A stretch of 64,000 nt of DNA from assembly GCA_963575745.1 (NCBI GenBank), contig CAUYUJ010009557.1, positions 1 through 64,000 of the forward strand, given 5' to 3'. The translations under genes were made by a program, and so were the position numbers. Shown in pieces: positions 1 to 9,605 of this stretch. The notes under the pieces are model-generated. The model worked only from the letters and a program-made list of their open reading frames with translations. It had not been told where the DNA came from and did no database searches. How positions within the stretch are numbered: the stretch's first letter is position 1; every line of letters begins with the position of its first letter. The stretch is from Prorocentrum cordatum (taxonomy: Eukaryota; Sar; Dinophyceae; Prorocentrales; Prorocentraceae).

Positions 1-128
1 CTCTCCTGCCCCTTTGGGGCCCAAGGGGGCCCCCTTAGGGCACAAACGGTGCACCTCTCTGCACCCTAGATTTACCACACCCCCATTACTCAACGCCCGA
101 TTCCCCGGCACTTGCCCCACCCCAGGAC

Positions 129-214
129 GTCCGCATGAGCTCCCGGGAGGAGCACACGTAGAGCTGCCTCACGCGCAAGAGCAGGAACGCGCAGGGCAGA
201 ATGGCAAGCAGCAC
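129..214 (-). CDS. ABCC transporter, TMD2 exon 7 (leftmost visible exon)
   Basis: This exon begins VLLAILPCAFLLLRVRQLYV and continues CSSRELMR. It matches the ABCC TMD2 segment in which a hydrophobic helix is followed by Y---SRELKRL. The acceptor is GGTGCGAAG at 215-217. The 3' end is placed near 129 because a GTCC donor follows MR and the open frame beyond it loses family resemblance. The rest of TMD2 and the whole of NBD2 (Walker A, signature, catalytic Glu) must lie to the left of base 1. The preceding intron is 2.5 kb and carries a tandem minisatellite. Confidence 0.7.
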
Positions 215-1404
215 CTTCGCACCGGACGCGTGGGGGGCCTGCCTCGTCGTCGTCATCGTTGTCCTCCTCCTCCTTCTTCCCCTCTTGTCTCTTAGCCAGG
301 CCATGGGGGCGACACGCTCGCAGCGTCAATCCTCGTCCTCCCCGTCCTCCTCGCCCTCTCTCGGGGAGACCGAAGACTCGAGTGATTTGCCCGACGGGGC
401 CGTCGGGAGAAGAAGGGGACCTAAAGTGACATTGCGCCCCCCCTCACCCGCCCGAGATCCCGCGCGCGATCCCACTCGGCCAGGCTGTCCACGTCCACAT
501 CTGAGGCCGTCTGCTTTTCTGAAGCGCGTGCTCGCTTCTCTGGTCTGCTTTTTCCCCTCCCTCCTGCATGGCGGCACAATGCGCTGCACGCGTACCCCCG
601 CTTAGGTAGGCCTCCGCCAGCGCAGTAACCCTGCCTGACACTTGACACTCCCGCGCGTGGGCACCGTCAGGGGTGCTGCGGGTGTGGCGCGGGAGCGCCG
701 CTCAGCGGAAAACCTTAGAGGAAGAGGACAAGGAGGAGGAGGAGGAGACGAGAGGCTATCCGCTTGGCCCGACCAGTCGTGGTGTCGGACGAGACCTGGT
801 TCCAGTGTATCCCAATCTCCCGTCACCCTGCCTAGCCGACGCAGAAAGCTCCTTTTTCTGGTGTCCAAGATGGCCTCCCCCTGCGCCCCCTTTTGGAGCC
901 CTTCGGGCCTCGTGCGTGGGCGCCTCCCGGACCTCCGCGGGCCCGTGGGGACCTTAAGAGACCTGCGGAGGCGTCTCCGCGCCATGCTCGAGGCCGTCCA
1001 GAAGCGTGCGAGGGTGCCCCACGGGTGCCCGAGGGTGTCCGAAGCGTCCTTGGGCCAGCCGAAGCCGTCGGAGCTACGCACAGCCGCCCGAATGCAAGAC
1101 AGGGCAGGTGCTGTCGGGACAGGGGATCGGGGCGGACGAGCGGGGGGAACGCAGAGGGAGGGTGAGCGAATCAGTTCGCGCAGCTGTTTCTTCCCCGCGT
1201 CCTGGGTGGGACTCTGGTTTTCTGTCCCACCCGCGCCGCGCCCGCGACACCTTCTACACCTCACCTCCTTTCTCCTCCTCGCAAGCACATGCGCACAAAC
1301 ACGCACACATACACTTTCACATGCACGTCACGTGCACATGGACATCCACGCAGATACACTATACATGTACACACACCAAGGGCAGGGCAGAAAGGGATGC
1401 GAAA

Positions 1405-2135
1405 GGGGTGCGGCCTCGATCCGTTTTACCGAATCTCGTGTGGCAAGGGTGGCACCAGCGGGGTAGCTCAGAGGGTGCGGTCTCTAGCAATCTCACTGTA
1501 TATCGCGTGGCACAGGGTGGCACTTCCTCGCCACCAGAGAGCGTGTGCAGATGTGCGGTCTCATTCCTTTCACCGTGCACTGTACGCCAAGGGTGGCGCG
1601 TTTTTCGCCACCAAGAAAGGTCGCGCAGAAGGTGCGGTCTCGATCCGTTCTACCGTATACTGTGTGCAAGGTGGTACTTCCGCACCACCAAAGGGGGCAC
1701 GCAGGGGGGCGGCCTCTGACTCGCTTCACCGCATTATTGCGTGGCGGGGGTGGCTTCTTCGCTGCCAGAAGGGCTGCGCAGGGAGTGCGGTCTCTGCCCG
1801 TTTCACCGTATCTTGCGTGGCAAAGGCTGTGCTTCCTCGCCCGCCCGGAAGGGGCGAGCAGCGGGCTCGGTTTCTGTCGATTTCACGGTGTGTTGCGTGG
1901 CACGGGTTGTGCTTTCTCGCCACCAGAAGAGGTGCGCAGGGGGTGCGGTCTCTGCCCGCTTCACCGCACACTGCGTGGCAATGGTGACACTCCCTCGCCA
2001 CCAGAAAGGGGTTGCGCAAGGGTGCGGTCTCTAGTCGCTTTACAACGTACGTATATGTGAATAGATAAATATTGTGGCAGGGGTTGCACTTCCTCGCCGC
2101 CAGAGGGTGTGTTCAGGGGGCGCGGTCTGTACACG
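1405..2135. repeat. Minisatellite, about 78-bp unit, about 9 copies (ABCC intron 6)
   Basis: A degenerate tandem repeat built from GGTGCGGTCTCTGCCCG, TTCACCGTA, TGCGTGGCAA and CTTCCTCGCCACCAGAA. The GCGGTCTC core recurs at roughly 77-80-bp spacing. It lies in the long intron between ABCC exons 6 and 7 and creates spurious long frames on both strands. Confidence 0.85.
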
Positions 2136-2515
2136 TCCCACGCTCCTGACTACGGCGTGGCAGGGTGGCACTCCTTCGGGTGGCAGTGGAGGCGCTTTGG
2201 TAAGATGAGCATGCCCACAAGAAACCAACACCAAGCATGTGGGGTCCTTTCGGTGGCGCCCGAAGCGCCACTGTACAGAGGAGAGGGGGCGGCGGCGGGG
2301 CCGAAACCAACTGCTTGCACCAGATTTCGCCCCCCCCTCCACAGGCAACCCCTCGGGCCTTCTCAGAAACTTTCGGTGCCTCCGGGGAGGGCTCAGCGAA
2401 CTTTTCGGAAGACCCGAAGCCAGAGGGCTCGCCCCGTCTCACTTTCCCCCTGGGCTCGCAACCGAACTCCCCCCCCTTTCGTCCGACACGGGAGGATCGG
2501 GCCGGGCGAAAGGGA

Positions 2516-2694
2516 GGGATAGCAAAAGGGGGGGTTTGATAATCAGCTCGCAGCTGATTTTCCCGGCGCCTCCCGGCGCCGGAGACGGCTATATATCGAG
2601 GAATGGGCCCCTCGGTGTGGCCGAAACCAACTTCATACAGCAACTTTCGTAACCCCCCCTTTCCCAATCCCCCCCTTTCGCCCGACGCGGGAGG
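2516..2694. mobile_element. MITE-like element family 1, copy 1 (in ABCC intron 6)
   Basis: The left end GGGATAGCAAAAGGGGGGGT is matched inverted by the right end ACCCCCCCTTTCCCAATCC. The core contains GGCGCCTCCCGGCGCCGGAG and TATATCGAGGAATGGG. The block CCCCCTTTCGCCCGACGCGG at the right end is repeated with few changes at 2473-2492, so the element is flanked by a direct repeat. A second copy of the family lies at 44100-44278, and a more diverged relative precedes this one at about 2235-2350 (shared CCGAAACCAACT). Confidence 0.6.
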
Positions 2695-2741
2695 AGCTCC
2701 CCCCTACCACTCCGGTTCCACGGGATTTCCACGGGAGGCAC

Positions 2742-2849
2742 CATGGGGAACACGACGACGCAGACAAGCAGAGCGGTGCCCAGCACCGCCACGTCCTGCA
2801 AGAACTCCAGGGCCTGATACGGCAGCAGCGTGTCGACCGCGTCGAGGTC
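2742..2849 (-). CDS. ABCC transporter, TMD2 exon 6
   Basis: A 36-codon phase-0 exon beginning DLDAVDTLLPYQALEFLQD and continuing through the hydrophobic stretch VAVLGTALLVCVVVFPM. This is the D--LD--LP----F-- segment of ABCC TMD2 and the following membrane helix. The acceptor is CGGAAG at 2850-2851. The donor at 2741 reads GTGCCTCC, and the next exon at 214 begins GTGCTGCT. Joining gives VVVFPM-VLLAILPCAFL, a continuous helix pair. Without the neighbouring exons this piece would be too short to recognise. Confidence 0.8.
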
Positions 2850-3242
2850 CTTCCGAAGGACGTCAACTGACCGCCACACCGACCCTGGCCGGGGATTTTC
2901 TGACCTCGGTCAATCCAGTCCCAGGTCAATCAGGCCTTGCAGAATCCTGCAAGATCCTGCCCCAAACCTGGATCAATGCGAAGGATCCTGCAAGATCATG
3001 CGCCCAAACCCGGGTCAATGCGCCCCTGGCCCTGCAGGATCCTGCAAGATCTGGCGGCGCTCTGGCTGACCCCCGTCTGCATTGACCCCCGTCTCAAGGC
3101 TCTCGACCTGGCCTGCCCACCCTGGACCTGGGGTCGTTGTCGATGCTCCCTGGGCCAAGCCAGGACTGTGTACACGCCTTTCCCAGGCCCAGGGTCGACC
3201 CCGCCCAGGATCGGTGCGGTGGTCAGCCGACGCCGCCCAGTC
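2850..3242 (-). mobile_element. Introner: ABCC intron 5 with terminal inverted repeats
   Basis: A 393-bp intron with a GA donor and AG acceptor. Just inside the splice sites are two 34-bp arms, 2861-2894 and 3199-3232, that are inverted copies of each other with 28 of 34 positions matching. The plus-strand cores are ACCGACCCTGGCC and, inverted, GGATCGGTGCGG. The outer ends share AAGGAC (exon AAG plus intron GAC on one side, intron AAG plus exon GAC on the other). A third copy of the arm lies at 43379-43411. The structure is that of a non-autonomous DNA transposon whose target duplication became the splice sites. Inside are short repeats built on AGGATCTTGCAGGATCCTGC. Confidence 0.75.
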
Positions 3243-3574
3243 CTTGCCGAAGAAGTTCAGGAGCCGCCCGGGGGGCATCACGTCGAAGAACGTGTGGATC
3301 GGCGCCCTGCAGAGGCCCTCCAAGAGGCGGGAGTGGACCCTCCTGGAGGAGCGCCTCGCGAGCGCCGTGAAGACGAGGGCTCGGGCCAGCGCCAGCAGGA
3401 ACGTCAGCGCCACCATCAGCGAGAAGCGCAGAAGCGCGGTGCCGTCGACGGTGGCGCCCTGCTCCTCCAACACCTGCGCGAGGTAGAGCTCCGCGAAGAC
3501 GCGCACCAGGTCCGGAAGCGCCAGGGCCACCATGACCAGCACCAGCAGCGCCGCCGACGTCGCCGCACCACCGC
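3243..3574 (-). CDS. ABCC transporter, start of second transmembrane domain (exon 5)
   Basis: This 332-bp exon follows a CCCACCCCAG acceptor. It encodes two hydrophobic stretches (AALLVLVMVALALPDLV and FSLMVALTFLLALARALVF). The conserved ABCC TMD2 loop comes next: SSRRVHSRLLEGLCRAPIHT, then FFDVMPPGRLLNFFGK. Family members read LH---L---L-AP--FFD--P-GRI-NR-SKD here, which makes the assignment firm. The exon ends on AAG at 3243. The intron then begins GAC, a GA donor, and the next exon also begins GAC. Joining restores FFGK-DLDAVDTLLP exactly as in the family. Confidence 0.85.
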
Positions 3575-3781
3575 CTGGGGTGGGAGGGGGAACGATAAAC
3601 AGGAAGGGGACCGGCTCCTCGGGGTTGGGTGAGGCCTCGACCTGGCATCGGCGGTGCGTCGCCGATAGGTCGGCGACAGGCACCCGACAGCGAAACCGCG
3701 CGTTCCTGGGCGGGATGGGCCACCCCGCCGCCCCGCGTCGGCGACTGGGCCCGGCCCTCCGCTGTGGCTGCCCCGGACCGC
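3575..3781 (-). mobile_element. ABCC intron 4, copy of a dispersed element (probable introner)
   Basis: A 207-bp intron with a GC donor and AG acceptor; GGCGGT occurs at both boundaries. On the plus strand its interior reads GCGTCGCCGATAGGTCGGCG and continues into a GAAACCGCG/CTGGGCGGG stretch. The same order of blocks occurs at about 60030-60165 (GCGTCGTCGATAGATCGGCG, then GAAACTGCAGGGCCCTGGGCGGGG). The core is a near-palindrome (GTCGCCGA, then TCGGCGAC). The length is a multiple of three and there is no stop in the exon frame, so retention would insert 69 residues. Confidence 0.6.
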
Positions 3782-4112
3782 CGCGCCCCCCGAGGCCGAA
3801 GTAGTCCCGATACACGCTCGGGTGCAGCGGCCCGCGCTTCCGCACCTCCGCCTCGTAGAGCCTGCTGGCCACCTCCCCCGCGCGCGCCTCCGGGGCCGCC
3901 CCGCCGGGGGGAGGGCCTGCCGCGAGCTCCTCTGCGCCGACGCCCGCCGGCAGCCCCCGCGCGATCCAGGAGGGGCTCGCGCCCTCGGGCTCGCCCTCGT
4001 GCTCGGCGCGCTCGGTCCGCCCCGCGGCCAGCAACTGGGCAAACTCGGTCGCCTCGAACTCCTCCTTGCGCCGGAAGGCCGTCGCGACGCCCTGCTCCAC
4101 GAGGACGATCAC
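3782..4112 (-). CDS. ABCC transporter, NBD1-TMD2 linker exon (exon 4)
   Basis: This 331-bp exon continues LLPHAQ directly into VIVLVEQGVAT, the usual post-H-loop strand of an ABCC NBD (D-I-VL--G-V---GT). An acidic, alanine/glycine-rich linker follows, then GPLHPSVYRDYFGLGG. The last motif matches the elbow helix (V-W-VY--YF-A-G) that opens TMD2. The exon begins after GTCGCGCAG at 4112. It ends inside a GGC codon at 3782, giving a GC donor (intron begins GCGGTCC) that pairs with an exon start GCGGTGG at 3574. The reading frame also stays open through the 207-bp intron, so an intron-retained form would still be translatable. Confidence 0.78.
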
Positions 4113-4588
4113 CTGCGCGACGAAAACGGGTCTCATACACGATGACGCAGCGACCTTACGCCGCGGCTTGGCGCGGCAAACTGCGTCGGGAACGAGGGCG
4201 CTTACGCGCGACCTAGCGCGGGACGCTGGCGCGCCAACGTTCGCGCAGTCGGCCCCGTCTTCCCCAAGTATAGGCTCACCTACGGGGTTCTTACTTGGTT
4301 ATAAGGTTGGTGCCTCGGAATGTTCCTTTGACCGCTGTTCGGAGGTTCCCCGGGTTCCCCACACCCCGTGCCTCCTATTCTTACGCTGCCCATTTCTCGG
4401 AAACTCCTCGGGTTCACCGGGTTCCCGGGGTTGCCTGGGATCACGCAATACCAAGCACTGCCAAGCAGTGCCACAAGCAATGCCACAAGCAAGGCCAAAC
4501 AATGCCAAGCAATGCCACGCTCTGCGCCCATGCATTCGGAAACTTTCCCCTAATTGGGGTCGCGCCGAGTTCATCTTCCGCCGCTCAC

Positions 4589-5356
4589 CTGCGCGTGGGG
4601 CAACAACGCCTCGTAGTGGGAGTTGAGGACCGCCACCCGCGTCCGCCCCGCCAGGTGCCCGAGGACGGTGCCCTCGACGAGCGCCTCGGCGGTGGCCTGG
4701 TCCAAGCTGGAGAGCGCGTCGTCCAGCACGTAGGCCCGCGCGCCCTGCAGCGCCAGGGCGCGCGCGAGGGCCAGCCGGGCCTTCTGCCCGCCACTCAAAT
4801 TGAGACCACGGAAGCCGATCTCGCAGTCCGCGCCGCCCGGGAGCGCGCGGACCTCCTCCTCGAGAGCGGCGAGCCGCAGGGCCTGCCACAAGCGCTCCTC
4901 GTCCCCGCCCGCGTGGCCGAGGACGTTCTCCCGCACGGTGCCGCTCAGCACCCACGGCTCCTGCGGGCAGAAGGCCACCGGGCCCGCGGCGCCCCCCTCG
5001 AGCTCCCCGGAGACGCGGGGCATCCACCCGAGGAGCGCGGAGCACAGGGAGCTCTTGCCGCCGCCCGAAGTGCCGACCACCACAGCCAGCTCTCCAGGGC
5101 GCACCTCCAGCCCGGGCGCCCGCAGCTCGTCGCGCCCGGGCCGCCCCTGCGCGCCGCCGCTGGCCCAGGCGAAGACGCCGTCCGCGACCTGCAGGCGCGC
5201 AGGCTCGGGCTCGGCCGTGGCGTCCGTCGGGGGTGGGCGGGCAGCGTCTTCGGGGCCGGCGCCGCCGCCCGTGCTGCGCTCCTCGCGGAGGAAGCCCTGC
5301 ACGCGGCCCAGTGAGGCCAGGCCCTCCGACAGCGCCGCGAGCTCGAACGGGATGAC
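4589..5356 (-). CDS. ABCC transporter, first nucleotide-binding domain exon (exon 3)
   Basis: A 256-codon phase-0 exon carrying a complete NBD1. In exon residues: Walker A GTSGGGKSS (95-103), Q-loop glutamine in AFCPQEPWVLSGTVREN (Q132), ABC signature LSGGQKARLALARA (187-200), Walker B AYVLDD with the D-loop ALSSLD (208-219), and H-loop histidine in LNSHYEALLPHA (H247). The residue after Walker B is Asp rather than Glu, as in NBD1 of other ABCC proteins, so this site probably binds ATP but hydrolyses it slowly. The N-terminal 50 residues are the TMD1-NBD1 coupling segment plus a proline/alanine-rich linker. The acceptor is TTCTAAG; the donor is GTGAGCGG at 4588. The sequence CGCGCAGGTGA occurs at both intron ends (11-bp direct repeat). 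Confidence 0.92.
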
Positions 5357-5446
5357 CTTAGAAGAGGGAAGCAGCATACACAGATTGCACTGCCAGGGGT
5401 CCGCGCGGACCTCCGAGCATCGATTCCCCAAACAATGCTTGCCGCT

Positions 5447-5711
5447 CTGGCGGCTAATGTTCCCGCCATCGCCGCCCCGTCGCCGCCTCGTCGCCGCCCG
5501 TCGCTTGGGCATGTCAGCCGTTCTGGCGGCTATGATGCCGCCGTCTCCCCGTCACCGCCTCGTCGCCGCGTGTCGTCAGGGCATGTGTGCCGGTCTGGCG
5601 GCTATGTTGCCGCCGTCGCCGCCCCGTCGCCGCGTCGTCGCCGCCCGTCGCGTGGGCCTGTCTGCCGGTCGGGCGGCTAGGTTGCGCCGTCGCCACCGCG
5701 CCGCCGCCTAG
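5447..5711. repeat. 73-bp minisatellite, about 3.6 copies (ABCC intron 2)
   Basis: The unit starts TCTGGCGGCTATGTTGCCGC and continues with GTCGCCGCC repeats to GGGCATGTCAGCCG. TCTGGCGGCTA recurs near 5448, 5520, 5593 and 5666. It lies just upstream of the NBD1 exon on the minus strand. Confidence 0.85.
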
Positions 5712-5895
5712 ATTGCACAACGTAGGTTGTACAACATAGATTGCACCGCGTATATTGTACCTCGTTAGTTGTACCACATCGATTGCGCACCAAATCTTGC
5801 ACCGCATCTATTGCAAGTCTACTGCGCGCACGCCATATAGATAACACCACACATATTGAACCACATATGCTGGACCGCATAGATTGCACAACGCA
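5708..5895. repeat. 16-bp degenerate repeat array, site 1
   Basis: Degenerate tandem units of the form ATTGCACCACATAGAT (variants GCACAACGTAGGTT, GTACCACATCGATT), about 16 bp each. Related arrays occur at 6962-7290, 9230-9345 and 42490-42745. Confidence 0.7.
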
Positions 5896-6961
5896 GTCTC
5901 CTTTCAAGAGAAAACGGACCCCCCCCCCGGGATTATCGACCCCTCTTTCGTATTGCAATTTAATTTTGATTCCGCCCCCTCGCCCATATGAGCTCGCAAA
6001 GGGGGCCAGTATCCGCCCCCCCCCGCCATCCCCTGCAAACACCACCATGCGCGCGCACGCGTTTATCAAAGACCATAAGGTTTCAACCATCCCTTGCAAC
6101 ATTTGAAACGAAGTGCGCACGCGCGGGTCAACGCGCGCACGTGTCGAAATCCTTTCAGACAACTTCGGCTTCGTGGGTTTCAGAATCGAGCGTCCCCAAA
6201 CACATACAAAAAGAAAGGGTTTCGCAACACGGATCTTCAAATAACAAAATGCGTGCGGGCTCTTGCGACTTCTTCAGGAAACCATGCGTTTGCGTTTGTC
6301 TCTTGATTTCTCGTTCGGAAAATTGCTACGAAACGGGCCTCGCGCGCGCGTGTCCAAATCTTTTGAACCGTCGCGAGAATCCGCTGCAAGAAATTACACC
6401 AAGTGTGCGCGCGCACGTCGTCGCGCGCGCGTGCTGGAATCCGTCAAACACCCTCGGCTTCGTAGCGATGTCAAAACCGGGTGCAACATCAATTTTTCCA
6501 AAAAACGTGCGTTCGCGTTTTTGGGGTTCTTGATGCCAAACGGGCCTCTGGCGCCACATGCCAGCATCATTCGCGCGCCCTGCGTGCGGGGGGGGGGGCA
6601 CGATTGCCAAATAGTACCATGCGGGCCATTCTCGCGCTCGGCCGCGCGCGCATGTCGAACTCTTTTCAAAACCTTCACCACCAACGCGAGGACGCCATCT
6701 TCTACCGCGCCCGCCCAAGCCGCCGACTCGCAGTGAATTGCCCTCTGGGACGTGCCCAACGTCAGCGCCACCGCGGCCGCGTCGGTCGCGCCAAACTAGC
6801 TGGCCGCTGCACGCGCGCGTTTGGGTTGGCGAGGCCGCGGAAATGCACCAGCCAACGCCAACCACTCATCGCAATCGCCACAGCATGGACTTTGCAAACC
6901 AAGTTGCGGGTGGGCGGGTGGGATGATTGCAAGAGCATGGGATGTCAACTCGATTGTGAGA

Positions 6962-7290
6962 ACCAATTGCACAACATATGTTCATCACGCAGATAGTTCC
7001 ACATCGATCGCGCCACGTCGATTGCACCGCATCGATCGCACCACATATATTGCACAACGCACATTGCACCACATAACTTGGTCCACGCAAATTGCACCAA
7101 GTCGACTGCACACCATGGGTCGCGCGGCATATATTGCACAACGCAGATTGCGCCGCAAAGATTGCACAACGTAGATTTCGCAACATCTATTCCACCATCC
7201 AAATTGCACCACGTCGGTTGCGCCACAAAGATTGCGCACCATTGCGCACCACATATGTTGCACAACATTGATATCACCACGGATGCTGGA
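6962..7290. repeat. 16-bp degenerate repeat array, site 2
   Basis: About 20 units of ATTGCACCACATCGAT type, for example CGATTGCACCGCATCGAT and ATTGCACAACGCAGATTG. This is the longest of four arrays of this family in the window. It lies in ABCC intron 2. Confidence 0.75.
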
Positions 7291-7299
7291 TTCCAACGT

Positions 7300-9200
7300 G
7301 GGTCTGCTACTACAGAGAAGGCCATGAAATAAACGTTGAAACACATAGTCTGCCTATCCGTGCATATGCGGTCTGGCAAAAAGGGGCGGCACCAACGCGA
7401 CGCCTTGGACCGTCGTGGAGTCGAGCCCTTGGCCTGGAAACGCGCCGCGCACGACTACCCAGATCATGAAGTTCTGCAACCGATCGCTGTGTTCTGGGGG
7501 GGTGTGCGGACACGCAAAACACTGACCAGCTGAGCGTTAGCTGGCGCCCTCGTCATCCTCATGCCCCAGCCCCCCGTCCCCCCAATCTCCTTTCGTTGTC
7601 GCCCCACTTTCCCCATGCCCCTTCCGAACCCCCCCAGTCCTCATCATGCCCTTCATCCTCTTTGTCAACCCCCCCATATGCCAGCTCATGTCGTTCCTCG
7701 TCGTCCTTCTTCACCGGATGAGTTCCCCCATCATCCACGCGCCTGCCCTCCTCCCTTCCTTTACGCCCTAGTGCAGATCATTCCCTTTCTTTCCCCCCCC
7801 TGCCCCTCTGGCCCCCGTGATGCTGACACCGATGATGCTGCTCCTCCTGGGCCCATTTCCTCCCTTCTTCGTCCTGCCCGTTTCATCCCCGGCCCATTCG
7901 CCACCCCTCCTCTCGAACCCTTTCCCCCCGTAGCCCAACATCCCCCCACCCCGGCGCGTCTGCCCTCCCAGACCGCGGTCCTTTCCTGGACCGGCCGGGA
8001 AATCCGCAGAAATTCCGACCCGGTGACCACTGTGGCGAACGGCGCGCAACAGATGCACTGTTGGACACACGAACTGTGTACTTCGACCGCGTACAGCGCC
8101 TCCCCTGGACCAGCCGATACAGAAACATGATAATTCCCGCCCAGTCAACACCACCCGCGAAGGGCACACTCCAAATACACAGGGGGGAGCGAGATCTGTG
8201 TACACAGATTACACCACGATCTGTGTAAACAGTAGACCCACACACAATTACACAGTTGAAAACATTAACTGTGTACACATGTCAAACCTGGATCTGTGTA
8301 TTTCGAAAAAAATGACGCCCGCCACCTCGAGGGTACTCCGACTTTGAAAACCCAGAACCGAAGTCGACGTGCCCAGTTACGGGGTGCAAATACACACTTC
8401 CCCGGCCTACGGCGGCCCCTAGGGAGCTGCAAATACACTCGTCCCTCGCCCAGCCCAGCCACGTTGAAGCGCGGCGCCTAAACGGTCCCCAGCGGCCCCA
8501 CGACGTCACAAAAAGGCCCCGGATGACCCCAAACAGTGCCGCGCAGCATCCCGAGAACACGAAAGGTGTCACATGTCACGGACCTTTTTAACAATCGAAG
8601 CTCCACGCGTCGCCCTGCGCTGGTTAGGGGGCGGACCTTGCCGCAAGCACTTATACATTTACACGTTTGCGATGCAGCTGTGTTTGGCGGCCGCGCCGCC
8701 CGCGTTTGGGGTGCGCCCAGAACGCTTGCATCGGCAATCCCCTCTGTTTGGTTGCGCCGCCGTGCTCGAATGTCGAGAAGGCGGTGTACCGCTGAAACGG
8801 GCACGCGGCACCAGGGACTTCACTTCCCTTCTTCGAACAAGGAGGGGAGACGAGGTAATAAGGACGACGGACGGCGCATCAGGGGGGCAAAAAGGGACAA
8901 GGAAAAATGGGGGATGTGGAATGGGGCGCTCTCCCGCCCAAGCCGCGGACGCTTTCGACACCATCCACGGGGTAGAAGAAAGGAGGGGAACGGAGCAAGG
9001 GCGAGGACGACGACGGGAAACAAATTGTCCTCGGTCCGCACATCGCCACATGTTTGCGATCAGGGCTTGCGCGCTTCCTTCGAGGCAACTCCAACCCGAC
9101 CCATACTGAATTCACTAATCACTCCAAACCGTGTAAACATTCTGTCCTCTGCACCCCCTCCTATACAACTGCCTCGAAACAGAGGGGCAGAGGATTCCAA
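7300..9200. other. ABCC intron 2 interior, no gene seen
   Basis: Proline-rich open frames at 7.56-8.13 kb come from C-runs and have no recognisable domain. Around 8165-8300 the motif CTGTGTACACA and variants recur several times. I see no splice-consistent exon or known protein motif here. Confidence 0.5.
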
Positions 9201-9229
9201 CTGTCACACATAGCGTATCACAGATACTG

Positions 9230-9345
9230 CCCCACAAATATTGGACTACATATTCAGCACAGCATAGATGGCACGCCATGTGTTATTGCACAACATCGAT
9301 TGCACCACGTAGTTTGTACCACACATGCTTCCTCATATAGTTTGC
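9230..9345. repeat. 16-bp degenerate repeat array, site 3
   Basis: A short run of the same unit (TTGCACAACATCGATTGCAC, then CACGTAGTTTGTACCACA), close to the 5' end of ABCC intron 2. Confidence 0.6.
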
Positions 9346-9605
9346 AAACAGATATTGCCAGAGACGCCCCTGTTTGGGGTCCGCGCTGGCTAACGTATGC
9401 TTCTTCCGATTCTCACAGCGCTCGTGCTACCAGAAGGGGCGCTGAATAATAAGGAACGAAAGGGGTTTCTAATTAGCCACGGCGAGCGTCGGCCACGAAC
9501 AGTTTCCCCGAACTCAATCTGAGGAGCGGCCCGGAAACCAGAGCCCCTCCTGAGCCCAAAGCGGTCCTTGTTTCAACTTCCTGACTTTGTGCTCCGAGGG
9601 ATGAC

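Noticed and set aside
642-1466. 274-residue plus and 234-residue minus frames at 0.6-1.5 kb as genes
   Set aside because: They lie inside the ABCC intron, overlap each other on opposite strands, show no domain, and end in the 78-bp minisatellite.
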